The position numbers and the translations under genes were made by a program. DNA of 64,000 nt, from positions 28,657 through 92,656 of the forward strand of contig NZ_JAFMHJ010000007.1 of the NCBI RefSeq assembly GCF_017854565.1, read 5' to 3'. Position 1 is the stretch's first letter. Every line of letters starts with the position of its first letter. Below, one piece after another: positions 41,217-49,598 of the stretch. The stretch comes from Yoonia sp. Lineage in GTDB: Bacteria > Pseudomonadota > Alphaproteobacteria > Rhodobacterales > Rhodobacteraceae. The notes beneath the pieces are model-generated. The model was not told the origin of the DNA and searched no databases. It saw only the letters and a program-made list of their open reading frames with translations.

Positions 41217-42464
41217 TCAGGCGTTGGTGGGAAGCGCCTTGCGCGCCAGCGAGCGCATGGTTGCCGAGGCGGCGACTTTGTGGGTGGTGGCGAAAGCTTC
41301 GTGATTTTCGGTAATACGCGCCAGATCGTAGAGGTAATTCACCATCGCACCACCCGACTGCGCCAAGCCGTTGGGCGACAGGTCGGCGCCAGCATGGACA
41401 TCGTGGATAGACGCCCCGTTCTTGAGATGAAAACGCGCAACCGGATCGCGCGGCAGCCCGCCTTCGCGCTTGGACTCAAGCAGGTAGCGTGCCGCCAATC
41501 CCCGTAGCGCGTCGGTGTCGCCGGTGCTGCCACCGTGCCCGTTTTCCGTGATCCACTGCATCAGCCCCGGAATGGGTGAAAGGGTGACAAAGGTCTTTAG
41601 CTGGGGCAGGGCACGGTTCAGATCGCTGGCGACCTGTTTGATCAGCGAATTGCCGAACGAAATGCCCGCCAGACCTGCCTGACAGTTCGAGATCGAATAG
41701 AAAACCGCCGTATCGGCCTGTTTCTCTGTCAGCAGGTCGCGGCCTTCTGTCAGCACGGAGTGAATGGAGGTGGGTATCCCCTTGGTCAAAGCCACTTCGA
41801 CGAAAATCAGCGGCTCATCCGGCATCGCGGGGTGGAAAAAGCCGAAACAGCGCCGGTCTGTGGGCTGAAGCCTGCGGCGCAGATCATCCCAGCTGTCGAT
41901 GGCGTGGACCGCCTCGTAGGCGATGATCTTTTCGAGAACATGCGCCGGGCTTTCCCAGTTGATCGGACGCAGGACCAGAAAACCACGGTTGAACCAGCTT
42001 GACAGCAGATGTCGCAGATCGGTGTCCAGTTTGGCCAGGGCCGGATCGGTTTTGATAAAGCGCAGCAGGTCTTTGCGCATGGCCACGATCCGCCCGGTCG
42101 CACCCGGTACTTGATTGAGGCGGCGCGCGAGCTCCTGACGTGGCGGTTCCGCTGCCATCATCAGGCGCCGGTAATGCACCTCTGACCCGTCGGCCGCATA
42201 GGCATTTGTCGCCTCGGATACGGCGGTGGTATCAATATCCATGTCCACGTTGAGAAACGTGAAGAAGGCCCGTTTCTGCGCGTCGTCCATCGCGGCGTAC
42301 TGATCAAGGATTTGGCGCGCCAGCGCATAGCCTGACACCTCGCCGCGGCTCCCGATGAGATCGCGGCATAGTGTCTCAATCGTTCGTCCATCTGCCCGTT
42401 CGCCGCCCAAAACAGGTATCCGGCGGTCGATCAGCGTTGATAGAAGATCGGCAAGCAAGCTCAT
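41217..42464 (-). CDS. matA: Malonyl-CoA decarboxylase MatA
   Basis: A 415-residue malonyl-CoA decarboxylase giving acetyl-CoA and CO2. The N-terminal helical domain (to about residue 110) is followed by the GNAT-like catalytic domain with CFGFFHPAMPDEPLIFVEVALTKGI and SISNCQAGLAGISFGN; the catalytic Ser/His lie in HSVL and in FHLKNGASIHDVHAGAD. The ATG at 42464 overlaps the TRAP permease stop by ATGA. It ends 16 bp before matB. Confidence 0.93.
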   Translation of the reverse strand: MSLLADLLSTLIDRRIPVLGGERADGRTIETLCRDLIGSRGEVSGYALARQILDQYAAMDDAQKRAFFTFLNVDMDIDTTAVSEATNAYAADGSEVHYRRLMMAAEPPRQELARRLNQVPGATGRIVAMRKDLLRFIKTDPALAKLDTDLRHLLSSWFNRGFLVLRPINWESPAHVLEKIIAYEAVHAIDSWDDLRRRLQPTDRRCFGFFHPAMPDEPLIFVEVALTKGIPTSIHSVLTEGRDLLTEKQADTAVFYSISNCQAGLAGISFGNSLIKQVASDLNRALPQLKTFVTLSPIPGLMQWITENGHGGSTGDTDALRGLAARYLLESKREGGLPRDPVARFHLKNGASIHDVHAGADLSPNGLAQSGGAMVNYLYDLARITENHEAFATTHKVAASATMRSLARKALPTNA

Positions 42465-43780
42465 AACGCCGGCCCCATCAGATAGTCGGGCAGCCATGTT
42501 GCAAGGCTCGGAAAGACGCACAGGATGACAATTGCCAGAACCATGCAGCCCACAAACGGAAGCGAACCGAATAGGATTTTCTTCAGGGATATGTCAGGCG
42601 CAATGCCGTTGATGACATAAAGATTCAAACCCACCGGCGGCGTGATCAGCCCGATTTCCATGTTGATGGTCAGGATCACGGCGAACCAGATCGGATCGAA
42701 ACCCGCGACCGTGATAATTGGCAGCAGGATCGGTGCGGACATCAAGATGACGGCGACAGGGGGGAGGAAAAACCCAGCGACAAGCAAGAAGACGTTGATG
42801 ATCCCCATCAAGACCCAGCGGTTGACGTCCAGATCGGCGATCCAGCCCGCGACCGATTGCGTGACGAACAGTGACGACAACATGAACGAGAACACGCCAG
42901 CGGCGCCGATGATGAACAAGATCATCACGGATTCGCGTGTCGAGTCGCGCAGCACCGCCCAAAGGGCCTGAGGCTGATACATCCGGTAGACGATCATTGC
43001 CACGACGATGCACAGCAATGCACCCACGGCGGCCGTTTCAGATGGCGTCGCGATGCCGCCGTACAACGCATAGAGAACACCGATGATGATCCCCAGAAAC
43101 GGCAGGACGCGCGGCAGAATTTCAATCTTTTGAGCCCAGCTATAGTTGATGCCCGACAGGGCGACACCTGCAGCGCCACGGCGCCATGTGTCGTAGATGG
43201 CCCATGCGATGAACAGTGACACCAGCAGCAGACCGGGTAACACACCGGCCAGAAACAGCCGGCCAATGCTGGTTTCCGTGGCGATGCCGTAGACGATCAT
43301 CGTGACGGATGGCGGGATCAGAATACCCAATGTGCCGCCCGCTGCGATTGATCCGGCGGCCACTTCATCAGGGTAGCCGCGCTTGCGCATTTCGGGAATG
43401 CCCATTTTGCCGATGGCCGCACAAGTGGCGGGGCTTGACCCTGACATCGCCGCAAAAAGCGCGCATGCTCCAAGGTTGGACACGACAAGGCCGCCGGGCA
43501 CCTTGGTCAACCAGCGCTCCAACGCCTCGTAGAGGTCGGGGCCAGCCCGGGTGGATGAGATTGCGGCACCCATGATGATAAACATCGGGATCGACAGAAG
43601 GGCGAAACTGTTGAGTTCGCCGTAAAACAGCTCTGGCAGGGCGACGAGCGACCGCGCGCCGTCAAAGATCAGCAAGAACCCTGCCGCGACGATGAGCAGG
43701 CCAACACCGACCGATACCCCGGAAAACAGCACCAATATGGTGCAGACGGCGACCAGCAGGCCAACGGCAAGCGGATCCAT
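42461..43780 (-). CDS. matM: TRAP transporter large permease MatM (DctM-like)
   Basis: Inner-membrane protein of 439 residues with about 12 spans, starting MDPLAVGLLVAVCTILVLF. Conserved DctM blocks include AAMSGSSPATCAAIG, AAGGTLGILIPPSVTMIVYG and IGLITPPVGLNLYVING. It performs sodium- or proton-driven import with the small subunit and periplasmic receptor. The longer upstream frame is spurious. It overlaps matQ by TGATG and matA by ATGA. Malonate as ligand follows from the linked matAB. Confidence 0.92.
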   Translation of the reverse strand: MDPLAVGLLVAVCTILVLFSGVSVGVGLLIVAAGFLLIFDGARSLVALPELFYGELNSFALLSIPMFIIMGAAISSTRAGPDLYEALERWLTKVPGGLVVSNLGACALFAAMSGSSPATCAAIGKMGIPEMRKRGYPDEVAAGSIAAGGTLGILIPPSVTMIVYGIATETSIGRLFLAGVLPGLLLVSLFIAWAIYDTWRRGAAGVALSGINYSWAQKIEILPRVLPFLGIIIGVLYALYGGIATPSETAAVGALLCIVVAMIVYRMYQPQALWAVLRDSTRESVMILFIIGAAGVFSFMLSSLFVTQSVAGWIADLDVNRWVLMGIINVFLLVAGFFLPPVAVILMSAPILLPIITVAGFDPIWFAVILTINMEIGLITPPVGLNLYVINGIAPDISLKKILFGSLPFVGCMVLAIVILCVFPSLATWLPDYLMGPAL

Positions 43781-44322
43781 CAGTGTCTCCGATCTTCGGC
43801 GGCGACTGGCACCGCGATATCTTCGCCTTGGATGACCATCCACAGGTCGGCGACGAGTTGCAAAAGAAACAGGCCAAAGCCCAGCGGCACGGACAGGTAG
43901 GGAATCCAAAGGGGGACAGCCCAGACTGTCTCGGATTTCCAGCCACGCGCCCATGCAAAGTGCCACATGTCATAGGCGTAATAGAGCATCACGGCGATCA
44001 TGCCGCTGGTGATGACCAATGTCAGAACCGCCAGAATGCGGCGGCCTTTGGGGCCAAGCAGAGTCGGGACCAGATCAACCCCGACATGGCCCTTGAGCTT
44101 TTGCACATAGGGCAGGCCGATCAGCGTGGCACCGATCATAAGATAGATGACGGCTTCGGTTTGCCAGATTGTTGATTTTCCGAGAACGGCGCGGACAAAG
44201 ATCATCTGGCATGTGATGAAGACCGACGCGAGGATCATCATCGAAGCGATAATGCCGCTGACCGTCGAAACATGTCCGATCAGCCGCACAGGCAGCGGTT
44301 GTAAAGAGGCAGAGCGATCCAC
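43780..44322 (-). CDS. matQ: TRAP transporter small permease MatQ (DctQ-like)
   Basis: A 180-residue DctQ-type subunit with four membrane segments. Typical motifs are the WQTEAVIYLMIG block and KGHVGVDLVP. GTG at 44322 with AGGAAGG eight bases upstream is the best start; the longer frame crosses the intergenic hairpin and part of matP. It ends with a TGATG overlap onto matM. Confidence 0.85.
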   Translation of the reverse strand: MDRSASLQPLPVRLIGHVSTVSGIIASMMILASVFITCQMIFVRAVLGKSTIWQTEAVIYLMIGATLIGLPYVQKLKGHVGVDLVPTLLGPKGRRILAVLTLVITSGMIAVMLYYAYDMWHFAWARGWKSETVWAVPLWIPYLSVPLGFGLFLLQLVADLWMVIQGEDIAVPVAAEDRRH

Positions 44323-44347
44323 TGGGCGGGCCTTCCTGAAAACATTG

Positions 44348-44380
44348 ATTGCGCCTGCCGGGCGTTCCGGCAGGCGCAAT
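44348..44380 (-). promoter_or_regulatory. Perfect 14-bp stem-loop between matP and matQ
   Basis: Two 14-nt arms (ATTGCGCCTGCCGG and its exact complement) flank a five-base loop, six bases after the matP stop. On the transcribed strand a modestly T-rich tract follows. It should act as an mRNA-stabilising end or partial terminator, giving more receptor than permease. It mirrors the hairpin at 9803-9827 in the ABC operon. Confidence 0.8.
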
Positions 44381-44386
44381 GTCAGA

Positions 44387-45367
44387 TTATTCGACGGCAA
44401 GCGCCAGATCGAGAAGCCGCTGCCCGTCCGGCGTTTCTTCGACGAAGGCCGGGTAGGACGATTCAGCGGCAACCGCGCGCCAAACGTTGAAGTCGTCTTC
44501 GGTCATTTCGGCCAGTTCAACGCCGGCATCGGAAAAGGCCTTGGATGCGACTGTGTCGCCCAGCTTTGCCTGCTCAAGATAGAATGCCTGCGCATTTTCC
44601 CCGGCTGCGACCAAAGCCGCCTGCTGTTCGCTGCTTAACCCGTCAAAGGTCGTCTTGTTCATGATCAGCGGCTGATACATGAACCACAGTGCATAATCGC
44701 CCGCAGGTGTGTAGCATTTCAGCTGCTCATATAGCCGATAGCTGACAAAGCTTTCCGACGATGTGTTCGCGGCATCCAGAACGCCGGTCTGCAGGGCGGG
44801 GTAGATCTCGGATGAGGCCATGGAAGAGATCGACGCACCGGCAGCGGCCAGCATCTGTTCGAATGCCTTGCCCGCCGCGCGGATCGAAATGCCCTGCACA
44901 TCTTCGGGTCCCGTGATGCAACCCTCGTTAGAGCCGAAGCCGCCGGCAAGATAGCCGTGGACCAAAACCATCACGTCGTCGCCGGCCATGATGTTTTCGA
45001 TCTCGGTCATGAACGGCGAATGCGACAACCGATCACCGTGATCGTGGTTCTTCACCAGGCCGGGCATCAGTGTCAGGTTATAGGCAGGTTGCTGACCGCC
45101 CGCATATGACAGTGGCAGCACAGTCATGTCCAGCTGACCCCGGCTGAGCGGTGTATACTGCTCGCGCGCTTTGAAAAGGGTCTGGTTGGGGAAAATCTGA
45201 ATGGTCAGGTCGACCCCGGCTGCGGCGACTTCGTCGGCAACCATTTGTGCCACCTGATGGCGCACGTCGCCCTCTGACCATTGATGTGACAGGCGCAGTT
45301 GCTCAGCCGAAGCGGCTCCTGCAATGATAGCGAGCGCCGCGGCTGCGGCGAAAAATGTAGATTTCAT
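44387..45367 (-). CDS. matP: TRAP transporter periplasmic receptor MatP (DctP-like)
   Basis: Solute receptor of 326 residues with a Sec signal peptide (MKSTFFAAAAALAIIAGAASA, cleaved about residue 21). The DctP fold is supported by FPNQTLFKAREQYTPLSRGQLDM, GISIRAAGKAFEQML and the PALQTGVLDAANTSSESF block that holds the carboxylate-binding arginine region. Strong ribosome site GGGAGG. First gene of matPQMAB, divergent from the GntR regulator. Confidence 0.92.
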   Translation of the reverse strand: MKSTFFAAAAALAIIAGAASAEQLRLSHQWSEGDVRHQVAQMVADEVAAAGVDLTIQIFPNQTLFKAREQYTPLSRGQLDMTVLPLSYAGGQQPAYNLTLMPGLVKNHDHGDRLSHSPFMTEIENIMAGDDVMVLVHGYLAGGFGSNEGCITGPEDVQGISIRAAGKAFEQMLAAAGASISSMASSEIYPALQTGVLDAANTSSESFVSYRLYEQLKCYTPAGDYALWFMYQPLIMNKTTFDGLSSEQQAALVAAGENAQAFYLEQAKLGDTVASKAFSDAGVELAEMTEDDFNVWRAVAAESSYPAFVEETPDGQRLLDLALAVE

Positions 45368-45452
45368 GTCATCCTCCCAGTGACGCCGGACCGCTCTTGA
45401 GCGACCAGCTGATCGGCAAACATTCGGAGGTTTTGCATCCGGTGTCAAGTTT

Positions 45453-45464
45453 CTTGTATACAAG
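45453..45464. promoter_or_regulatory. GntR/FCD-type operator palindrome at the mat promoter
   Basis: CTTGTATACAAG is a perfect 12-bp palindrome containing TTGTATACAA, the same 10-bp core as at 12265-12276. It overlaps a second inverted repeat (CAAGGTT-TTC-AACCTTG, 45461-45477). Both lie between divergent matP and the GntR gene, 46 bp before the latter's start. Confidence 0.65.
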
Positions 45465-45509
45465 GTTTTCAACCTTGCATTTCTATCGGCTGCAATTGAT
45501 AGTGTTGGC

Positions 45510-46163
45510 ATGGATGTACGCCGGGCGGATCATATTCTTGAAGATCTCGAACAGATGATCGTGACCGGCAATTTTGCCGATGGCGAACGGTTGGATGAAA
45601 TTCGTCTGGCAGATCACTTTGGGGTCTCGCGCACGCCAATCCGTGAGGCATTGCAGAAATTGGCCGCCTCTGGTCTGGTCGAGCATCTGCCGCGCCGCGG
45701 TGTCTTTGTCAGAGAGCCTGGACCCGTCGAGCTGGTCGAGATGTTCGAGACGATGGCCGAACTTGAGGCCGCTTGCGGCCGTTTTGCGGCATTGCGGATC
45801 AGTGAGGCAGGGCTGGCGGCATTGCGCGAGGCCAATGATCTTTGCAAACTTGCGGTCGCGACGGATGATGCCGACCATTACTATCGTCAGAATGAACGCT
45901 TCCATCATCTGATTTATGCCGCGAGCCAGAACAGTTTTCTTGAAGCGCAGGCCGCGAAGCTGCAAAAACGGTTGAAAGCCTATCGGCGGATGCAGCTTCA
46001 CCTGCGTGGTCGGCTGGGACAGTCCATGGCAGAGCACGAGGCAATTGTCGCCGCGCTGTCAGCGGGTGACGGATGTGCGGCGGCGGATGCGCTGCGAACC
46101 CATGTTGCCGTGCAAGGCGAGAAGTTCCACCACTTGCTGAGCCATCTCAAATCCAAGCGCTGA
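45510..46163 (+). CDS. GntR-family regulator of the malonate genes (FCD subgroup)
   Basis: A 217-residue regulator with an N-terminal winged HTH (LDEIRLADHFGVSRTPIREALQKLAASGLVE, wing RRGVFVREP) and an FCD domain; ligand-site histidines and arginines appear in NERFHHLIY, AEHEAIV and RTHVAVQGEKFHHLL. It diverges from matPQMAB with a shared operator and is the likely malonate-responsive regulator, like MatR/GtrA of rhizobia. Confidence 0.9.
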   Translation: MDVRRADHILEDLEQMIVTGNFADGERLDEIRLADHFGVSRTPIREALQKLAASGLVEHLPRRGVFVREPGPVELVEMFETMAELEAACGRFAALRISEAGLAALREANDLCKLAVATDDADHYYRQNERFHHLIYAASQNSFLEAQAAKLQKRLKAYRRMQLHLRGRLGQSMAEHEAIVAALSAGDGCAAADALRTHVAVQGEKFHHLLSHLKSKR

Positions 46164-46211
46164 GCCTGCGTGCTTGAACATTGATCCTGTGGCCTTCAGG
46201 CAAGAGGCGCG

Positions 46212-46967
46212 TCAGCGGCGACCGCTTGGAATAATCTGGTTTTCCAATGCCCGCGGGTCCACGCCGGCGATTTTCGCCAAGCCGTCGATGTTGTGGATCG
46301 TGATGTCCATATGGTCTTTCATCGCGATCACCCCGAGGCGCGACAGACTGCGCAGGGTACGGCAAACATGGACGGAAGAAAGACCGACGAAATCGCCCAA
46401 CTGCTGCTGTGTCAGCGGCAGATGGAAGGTCCAATCCCGGACTGCGCCGACGGCCCTGAGCCTTATGCAAAGTTCGATCATGGCGTAGGCGATGCGGGTT
46501 TCCGCGTTTCCCTTGCCTAACCGCAGCATCCGCTCGGACAGCCGCGAAAGGGTGCCGGCGATCACGCGATCCTCCAGGTTTTTGAGTTGCGGCAGATCTT
46601 CCAACAGACTGGCCCAGCGATAATCGGGGATCACGGCGACGGTGGCAGAGGTCACGGCTTCGATCTGCAAGGCATTCGTTTTGTTGTTGGCACAAACGGA
46701 ATTCACCAAGTCGCCGGGGAGCGCAAAGTCGATGATGTGCCGCTGACCATCCTCCATGGATTTTGACAGCGACAGCCAGCCCGACAATACGCAAAACACC
46801 ACATGCGATGTACTGCCTTCAAGTGCGACAACCGTGCCCGCATGCGATCTGCGCTGGTAGGTTCTCAGCAGTTGTTCGATCATTTCGGTTCCGCTGGTCG
46901 TTGATAGTTTCCATGCGGGTGGGGCGATATGTCTTGGCGGCGTTGTCAGTAGATTTTGTTCCGTCAT
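46212..46967 (-). CDS. Crp/Fnr-family transcription regulator
   Basis: A 251-residue protein: cyclic-nucleotide-binding-type beta roll (about 40-145), dimer helix, and a C-terminal HTH (TQQQLGDFVGLSSVHVCRTLRSL). It has no N-terminal cysteine cluster, so it is not an Fe-S FNR; the four cysteines are scattered. The recognition helix has H and C where FNR has E and S, so it is unlikely to read TTGAT boxes. Its ligand is unknown. It diverges from the phasin operon across 255 bp containing a perfect FNR box. Confidence 0.88.
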   Translation of the reverse strand: MTEQNLLTTPPRHIAPPAWKLSTTSGTEMIEQLLRTYQRRSHAGTVVALEGSTSHVVFCVLSGWLSLSKSMEDGQRHIIDFALPGDLVNSVCANNKTNALQIEAVTSATVAVIPDYRWASLLEDLPQLKNLEDRVIAGTLSRLSERMLRLGKGNAETRIAYAMIELCIRLRAVGAVRDWTFHLPLTQQQLGDFVGLSSVHVCRTLRSLSRLGVIAMKDHMDITIHNIDGLAKIAGVDPRALENQIIPSGRR

Positions 46968-47065
46968 GATCCGTTCCCCACGACATTGCTTTAACTTGCG
47001 TTGATGTAATCAAGTCCGCTTGCGCGTTGTTCTTGCCAGCATGTCATTGCGCAGGGGCACGATGA

Positions 47066-47079
47066 TTGATGTGCGTCAA
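47066..47079. promoter_or_regulatory. Perfect FNR-type box between the Crp/Fnr gene and the phasin operon
   Basis: TTGATGTGCGTCAA fits TTGAY-N4-RTCAA fully. It is 144 bp before the phasin start and 99 bp before the Crp/Fnr gene start. A related palindrome with a three-base spacer, TTGATGTAATCAA, is at 47001-47013. Confidence 0.6.
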
Positions 47080-47222
47080 TCGCGCGAATGTATGCGGCGA
47101 CGCTGCCGCGGGACCGCTGTGTCAGCCAACGACTGCCGGGGTTGACGGATGTTAATGCGGCTGCCCTGCGCGTCTCGTATTTTCGGCCACAATCGAAACA
47201 CACAAATAAAGGGAGAGCTGGC

Positions 47223-47654
47223 ATGGCTGACAAGGATGCGGCGATGGTTGATGATATCGTGCGACAAATGCCTGCGATGTTTGCGGCAAACCCGGTCGTC
47301 GGCCCGCCTGTCGCACATTTCTGGCAAGCACAGGAGAAGATGCTGCAAGACGCCGAGGCGTTTTCGGCACACTGGTTCAGGCGGCGCCAAGACGCGACCA
47401 AGCTGGCGCTTGATACCGCAAGGGACGTGAGAACGAATGGTGGGTCGGAACCGTCTGCCTTGATCGAGGCGATGCAGGATTGGCAGCAACACGCGGTCGA
47501 GCGGATTGCCGAAGATTTTCGGGAATGGGCCAGCCTTTGCGCCCGCTGTGCCGGGCATGTGGCAAGTGTGGATGTCGCCGCCGAGACAGAGGCGGCCAAA
47601 AAGACCAGCAACCGTGCAACCGCGCCAACAGCAAGACATGCGACGCCGGTGTAG
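47223..47654 (+). CDS. Phasin-like protein
   Basis: A 143-residue, helix-rich, amphipathic protein. The block from FAANPVVGPPVAHFWQAQEKML to EAFSAHWFRRRQDATKLAL, with repeated AMQDWQQHAVERI, is typical of the PHA granule-associated phasin domain. GGGAGA precedes the ATG. The tail after residue 115 is Ala/Thr-rich and probably disordered. With PhaC in the same region and a perfect FNR box upstream, a granule-coating role is the best inference. Confidence 0.75.
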   Translation: MADKDAAMVDDIVRQMPAMFAANPVVGPPVAHFWQAQEKMLQDAEAFSAHWFRRRQDATKLALDTARDVRTNGGSEPSALIEAMQDWQQHAVERIAEDFREWASLCARCAGHVASVDVAAETEAAKKTSNRATAPTARHATPV

Positions 47655-47710
47655 CCATGGCGATCCCCAGAGGCAAAGTTGCGTTCAGCAATCATGAAGG
47701 AGAACAAGCG

Positions 47711-47998
47711 ATGGGCGACAAGAGCGCATATGCCCAGAAACTCGAAGCACGGCTCGACCAATGGCGGGCCGAGATAGACAGTCTGCAAGCCAAGGCAAAA
47801 GAAGCCGGGGCCGATGCAGAGCTGAAATATCATGACCAGCTTGCGGAACTTCGGGCCAAGCAGAAAAAGGCGCGGGAAAGTCTTGATGACCTGAACAAGG
47901 CGCAAGGTGAGGCGTGGAAAGATCTCAAGTCAGGGATGGAGGCCGCATGGGATGATCTGGGCAAGGCGGTGCGCAAAGCTGCGGATCGTTTCCGCTGA
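47711..47998 (+). CDS. Small coiled-coil stress-type protein
   Basis: A 95-residue, charged, almost fully helical protein (KLEARLDQWRAEIDSLQAKA, KYHDQLAELRAKQKKARESL) with a C-terminal AWDDLGKAVRKAADRFR. It resembles the short coiled-coil proteins often found beside phasins and HdeD in low-oxygen stress clusters. No signal peptide. The start at 47711 follows AAGGAG at a distance of about 11 bases. The function is unknown. Confidence 0.7.
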   Translation: MGDKSAYAQKLEARLDQWRAEIDSLQAKAKEAGADAELKYHDQLAELRAKQKKARESLDDLNKAQGEAWKDLKSGMEAAWDDLGKAVRKAADRFR

Positions 47999-48015
47999 AC
48001 AGAAGAGCATTTGAC

Positions 48016-48450
48016 ATGACTTCTGGAATGAATTTGTTAACGGCTTCCGCCGTTTGCATCGGCTTGGTTGTCGGTGGATCGGCGTGGGGTCAAACGGACG
48101 AGCCTGTCACCATTGATCGTGTTCAGGGTGAATTGGCCGACGCCTATCAGGCAACTGGACAGTATACGCCGCAAGAACGCGACGAGGCGTTGGCGGCAAT
48201 CAGTGCGTCGCTTGACCAAATTGATGTGCAAATCGAACGGCTCGAATTGCGGGCGCGAACACTGGCGTGACATGTCCCGCGCTGCGCGTGATCGAACGTC
48301 TGCGGTACTGCGGTACTGCGGGACCTGCGTGCCCGGCGCAATCAGTTGGGTGAAATGTATGGCGCACTAAGCCACGGTGCCGATACCGCGTGGGACGATT
48401 TGAGCGCTGTATGGTCGGATGCAGTCGAAAACGCAAACAGAGACTCGTGA
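48016..48450 (+). pseudogene. Exported coiled-coil protein broken by two indels
   Basis: The open part (48016-48270, 84 residues) has a signal peptide (LLTASAVCIGLVVGGSAWG) and a helical segment ending at RLELRAR, then a TGA. The protein plainly continues in the next frame (EHWRDMSRAARDRTSAVLR) and then back in the first (DLRARRNQLGEMYG... AWDDLSAVWSDAVENANRDS, stop at 48450). A 2-bp loss in a GCGCG run near 48258 and an 8-bp tandem duplication (CGGTACTG twice, about 48303-48318) explain both shifts. The C terminus resembles that of the preceding coiled-coil gene. Confidence 0.8.
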
Positions 48451-48457
48451 GGATGTG

Positions 48458-48943
48458 ATGAAGAATACCAAGCAAAGCATTGATAATCTGCAAAAAGCCC
48501 TGAGCATGGAAATGACTGCGATCCAGCAATACCTGCTGCATGCGCATGTTCTTGACGACTGGGGGCTGGATGTTTTGGCCAGCCAGATGCGGCAAGAGAT
48601 GACCGAGGAACTCGGGCATGCCGGTCGCTTTATCGACCGTATCCTTTTCTTGGGCGGTGACCCGGTGGTTCAACCATCGAAAAACCCCAAACGGTCCAAA
48701 TCGCTTGAAGAGATGTTCGGCGCGGATCTTGACGAAGAAATGAGCGCAATCGACTTTTACACGTCGTCGGCGAAGGCTGCGGATGATGATTGGGACATCG
48801 GCACACGGATGCTGTTCGAGGGCATCGCGCTGGATGAGGAAGGTCACATGGACTGGCTTAAACGGCAGCTTGGCCTGTTGGCGCGGATGGGTGAGCCAAC
48901 TTACATGGCGCAAAACATGAGCGACGCAATGGTTGGCACATAG
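48458..48943 (+). CDS. Bacterioferritin-like di-iron protein without the haem methionine
   Basis: A 161-residue ferritin-fold protein. Ferroxidase ligands are present: a Glu in MEMTAIQQYLLHA, E-x-x-H in EELGHAGRF, a Glu in EEMSAIDFY and E-x-x-H in DEEGHMDWL. The haem-binding Met of Bfr (DEMKHAD in E. coli) is Leu here (EELGHAG), so it is probably haem-free. GAGG lies five bases before the ATG. It likely stores iron or removes peroxide as part of the stress operon starting at 47223. Confidence 0.88.
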   Translation: MKNTKQSIDNLQKALSMEMTAIQQYLLHAHVLDDWGLDVLASQMRQEMTEELGHAGRFIDRILFLGGDPVVQPSKNPKRSKSLEEMFGADLDEEMSAIDFYTSSAKAADDDWDIGTRMLFEGIALDEEGHMDWLKRQLGLLARMGEPTYMAQNMSDAMVGT

Positions 48944-49007
48944 GGCGTTCGGGTGCCCCACCTTGTGCTGCAAATGAAATGGGACCGGACCATCGGAGAC
49001 AGAAGAA

Positions 49008-49592
49008 ATGGCCAGCTATGACATCCGTGAACCACATGAAGCTGCCTTGCGCGGGCTGCAGGTCCGGCTTTGGATATCTGGGTTGTCAGCCATCATTCTT
49101 GGTGGCACTGCCGTCGTGTTCCCGTTTGCTGCGACAATGGCCGCAGAGCTGTTTTTGGGCGCAATTCTGGCGGTTTCGGGCGGCATTCAAATCGTCCGCG
49201 CACTTGCATCCCGAGGGGATGTAAACACGCTTTGGACTTTGCTGTTCGGCGTCGTCGCGCTTGGTGCCGGTGGTTTTCTGCTATTCTATCCGCCGCAAGG
49301 TATCCTGACTTTGACCATCATTCTGGCAGGCTTTTTTCTGATTGGCGGAGTCATGAAAATGATATCCGCATGGTACATGCGGCCTGCAAGCCTTTCGGCG
49401 ACGGGGCTGCCCGTCGTCAACGGTTGGGGCTGGTTGGCTTTGTCGGGCATTTTAGGCGTGGCCTTGTTTTGGGGTTTGCCGATCACGGCGGTCTGGGCGC
49501 TTGGGTTGTTGATGGGAATCGACCTGATTTTCTTGGTTGGCGCCGAAATTGCGTTTGCCATCGCGCCGCGGCGGGTCAACCATGCGAGGTGA
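49008..49592 (+). CDS. HdeD-family (DUF308) membrane protein
   Basis: A 194-residue inner-membrane protein with six short hydrophobic helices in three pairs, the DUF308/HdeD pattern (GLSAIILGGTAVVFPF, FGVVALGAGGFLLFYP, LSGILGVALFWGLPITAVWALG). HdeD is an acid-stress membrane protein of unclear mechanism. It lies within the phasin/bacterioferritin cluster, seven bases before the SpoIIAA-like gene. Confidence 0.88.
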   Translation: MASYDIREPHEAALRGLQVRLWISGLSAIILGGTAVVFPFAATMAAELFLGAILAVSGGIQIVRALASRGDVNTLWTLLFGVVALGAGGFLLFYPPQGILTLTIILAGFFLIGGVMKMISAWYMRPASLSATGLPVVNGWGWLALSGILGVALFWGLPITAVWALGLLMGIDLIFLVGAEIAFAIAPRRVNHAR

Positions 49593-49598
49593 TCCGCT

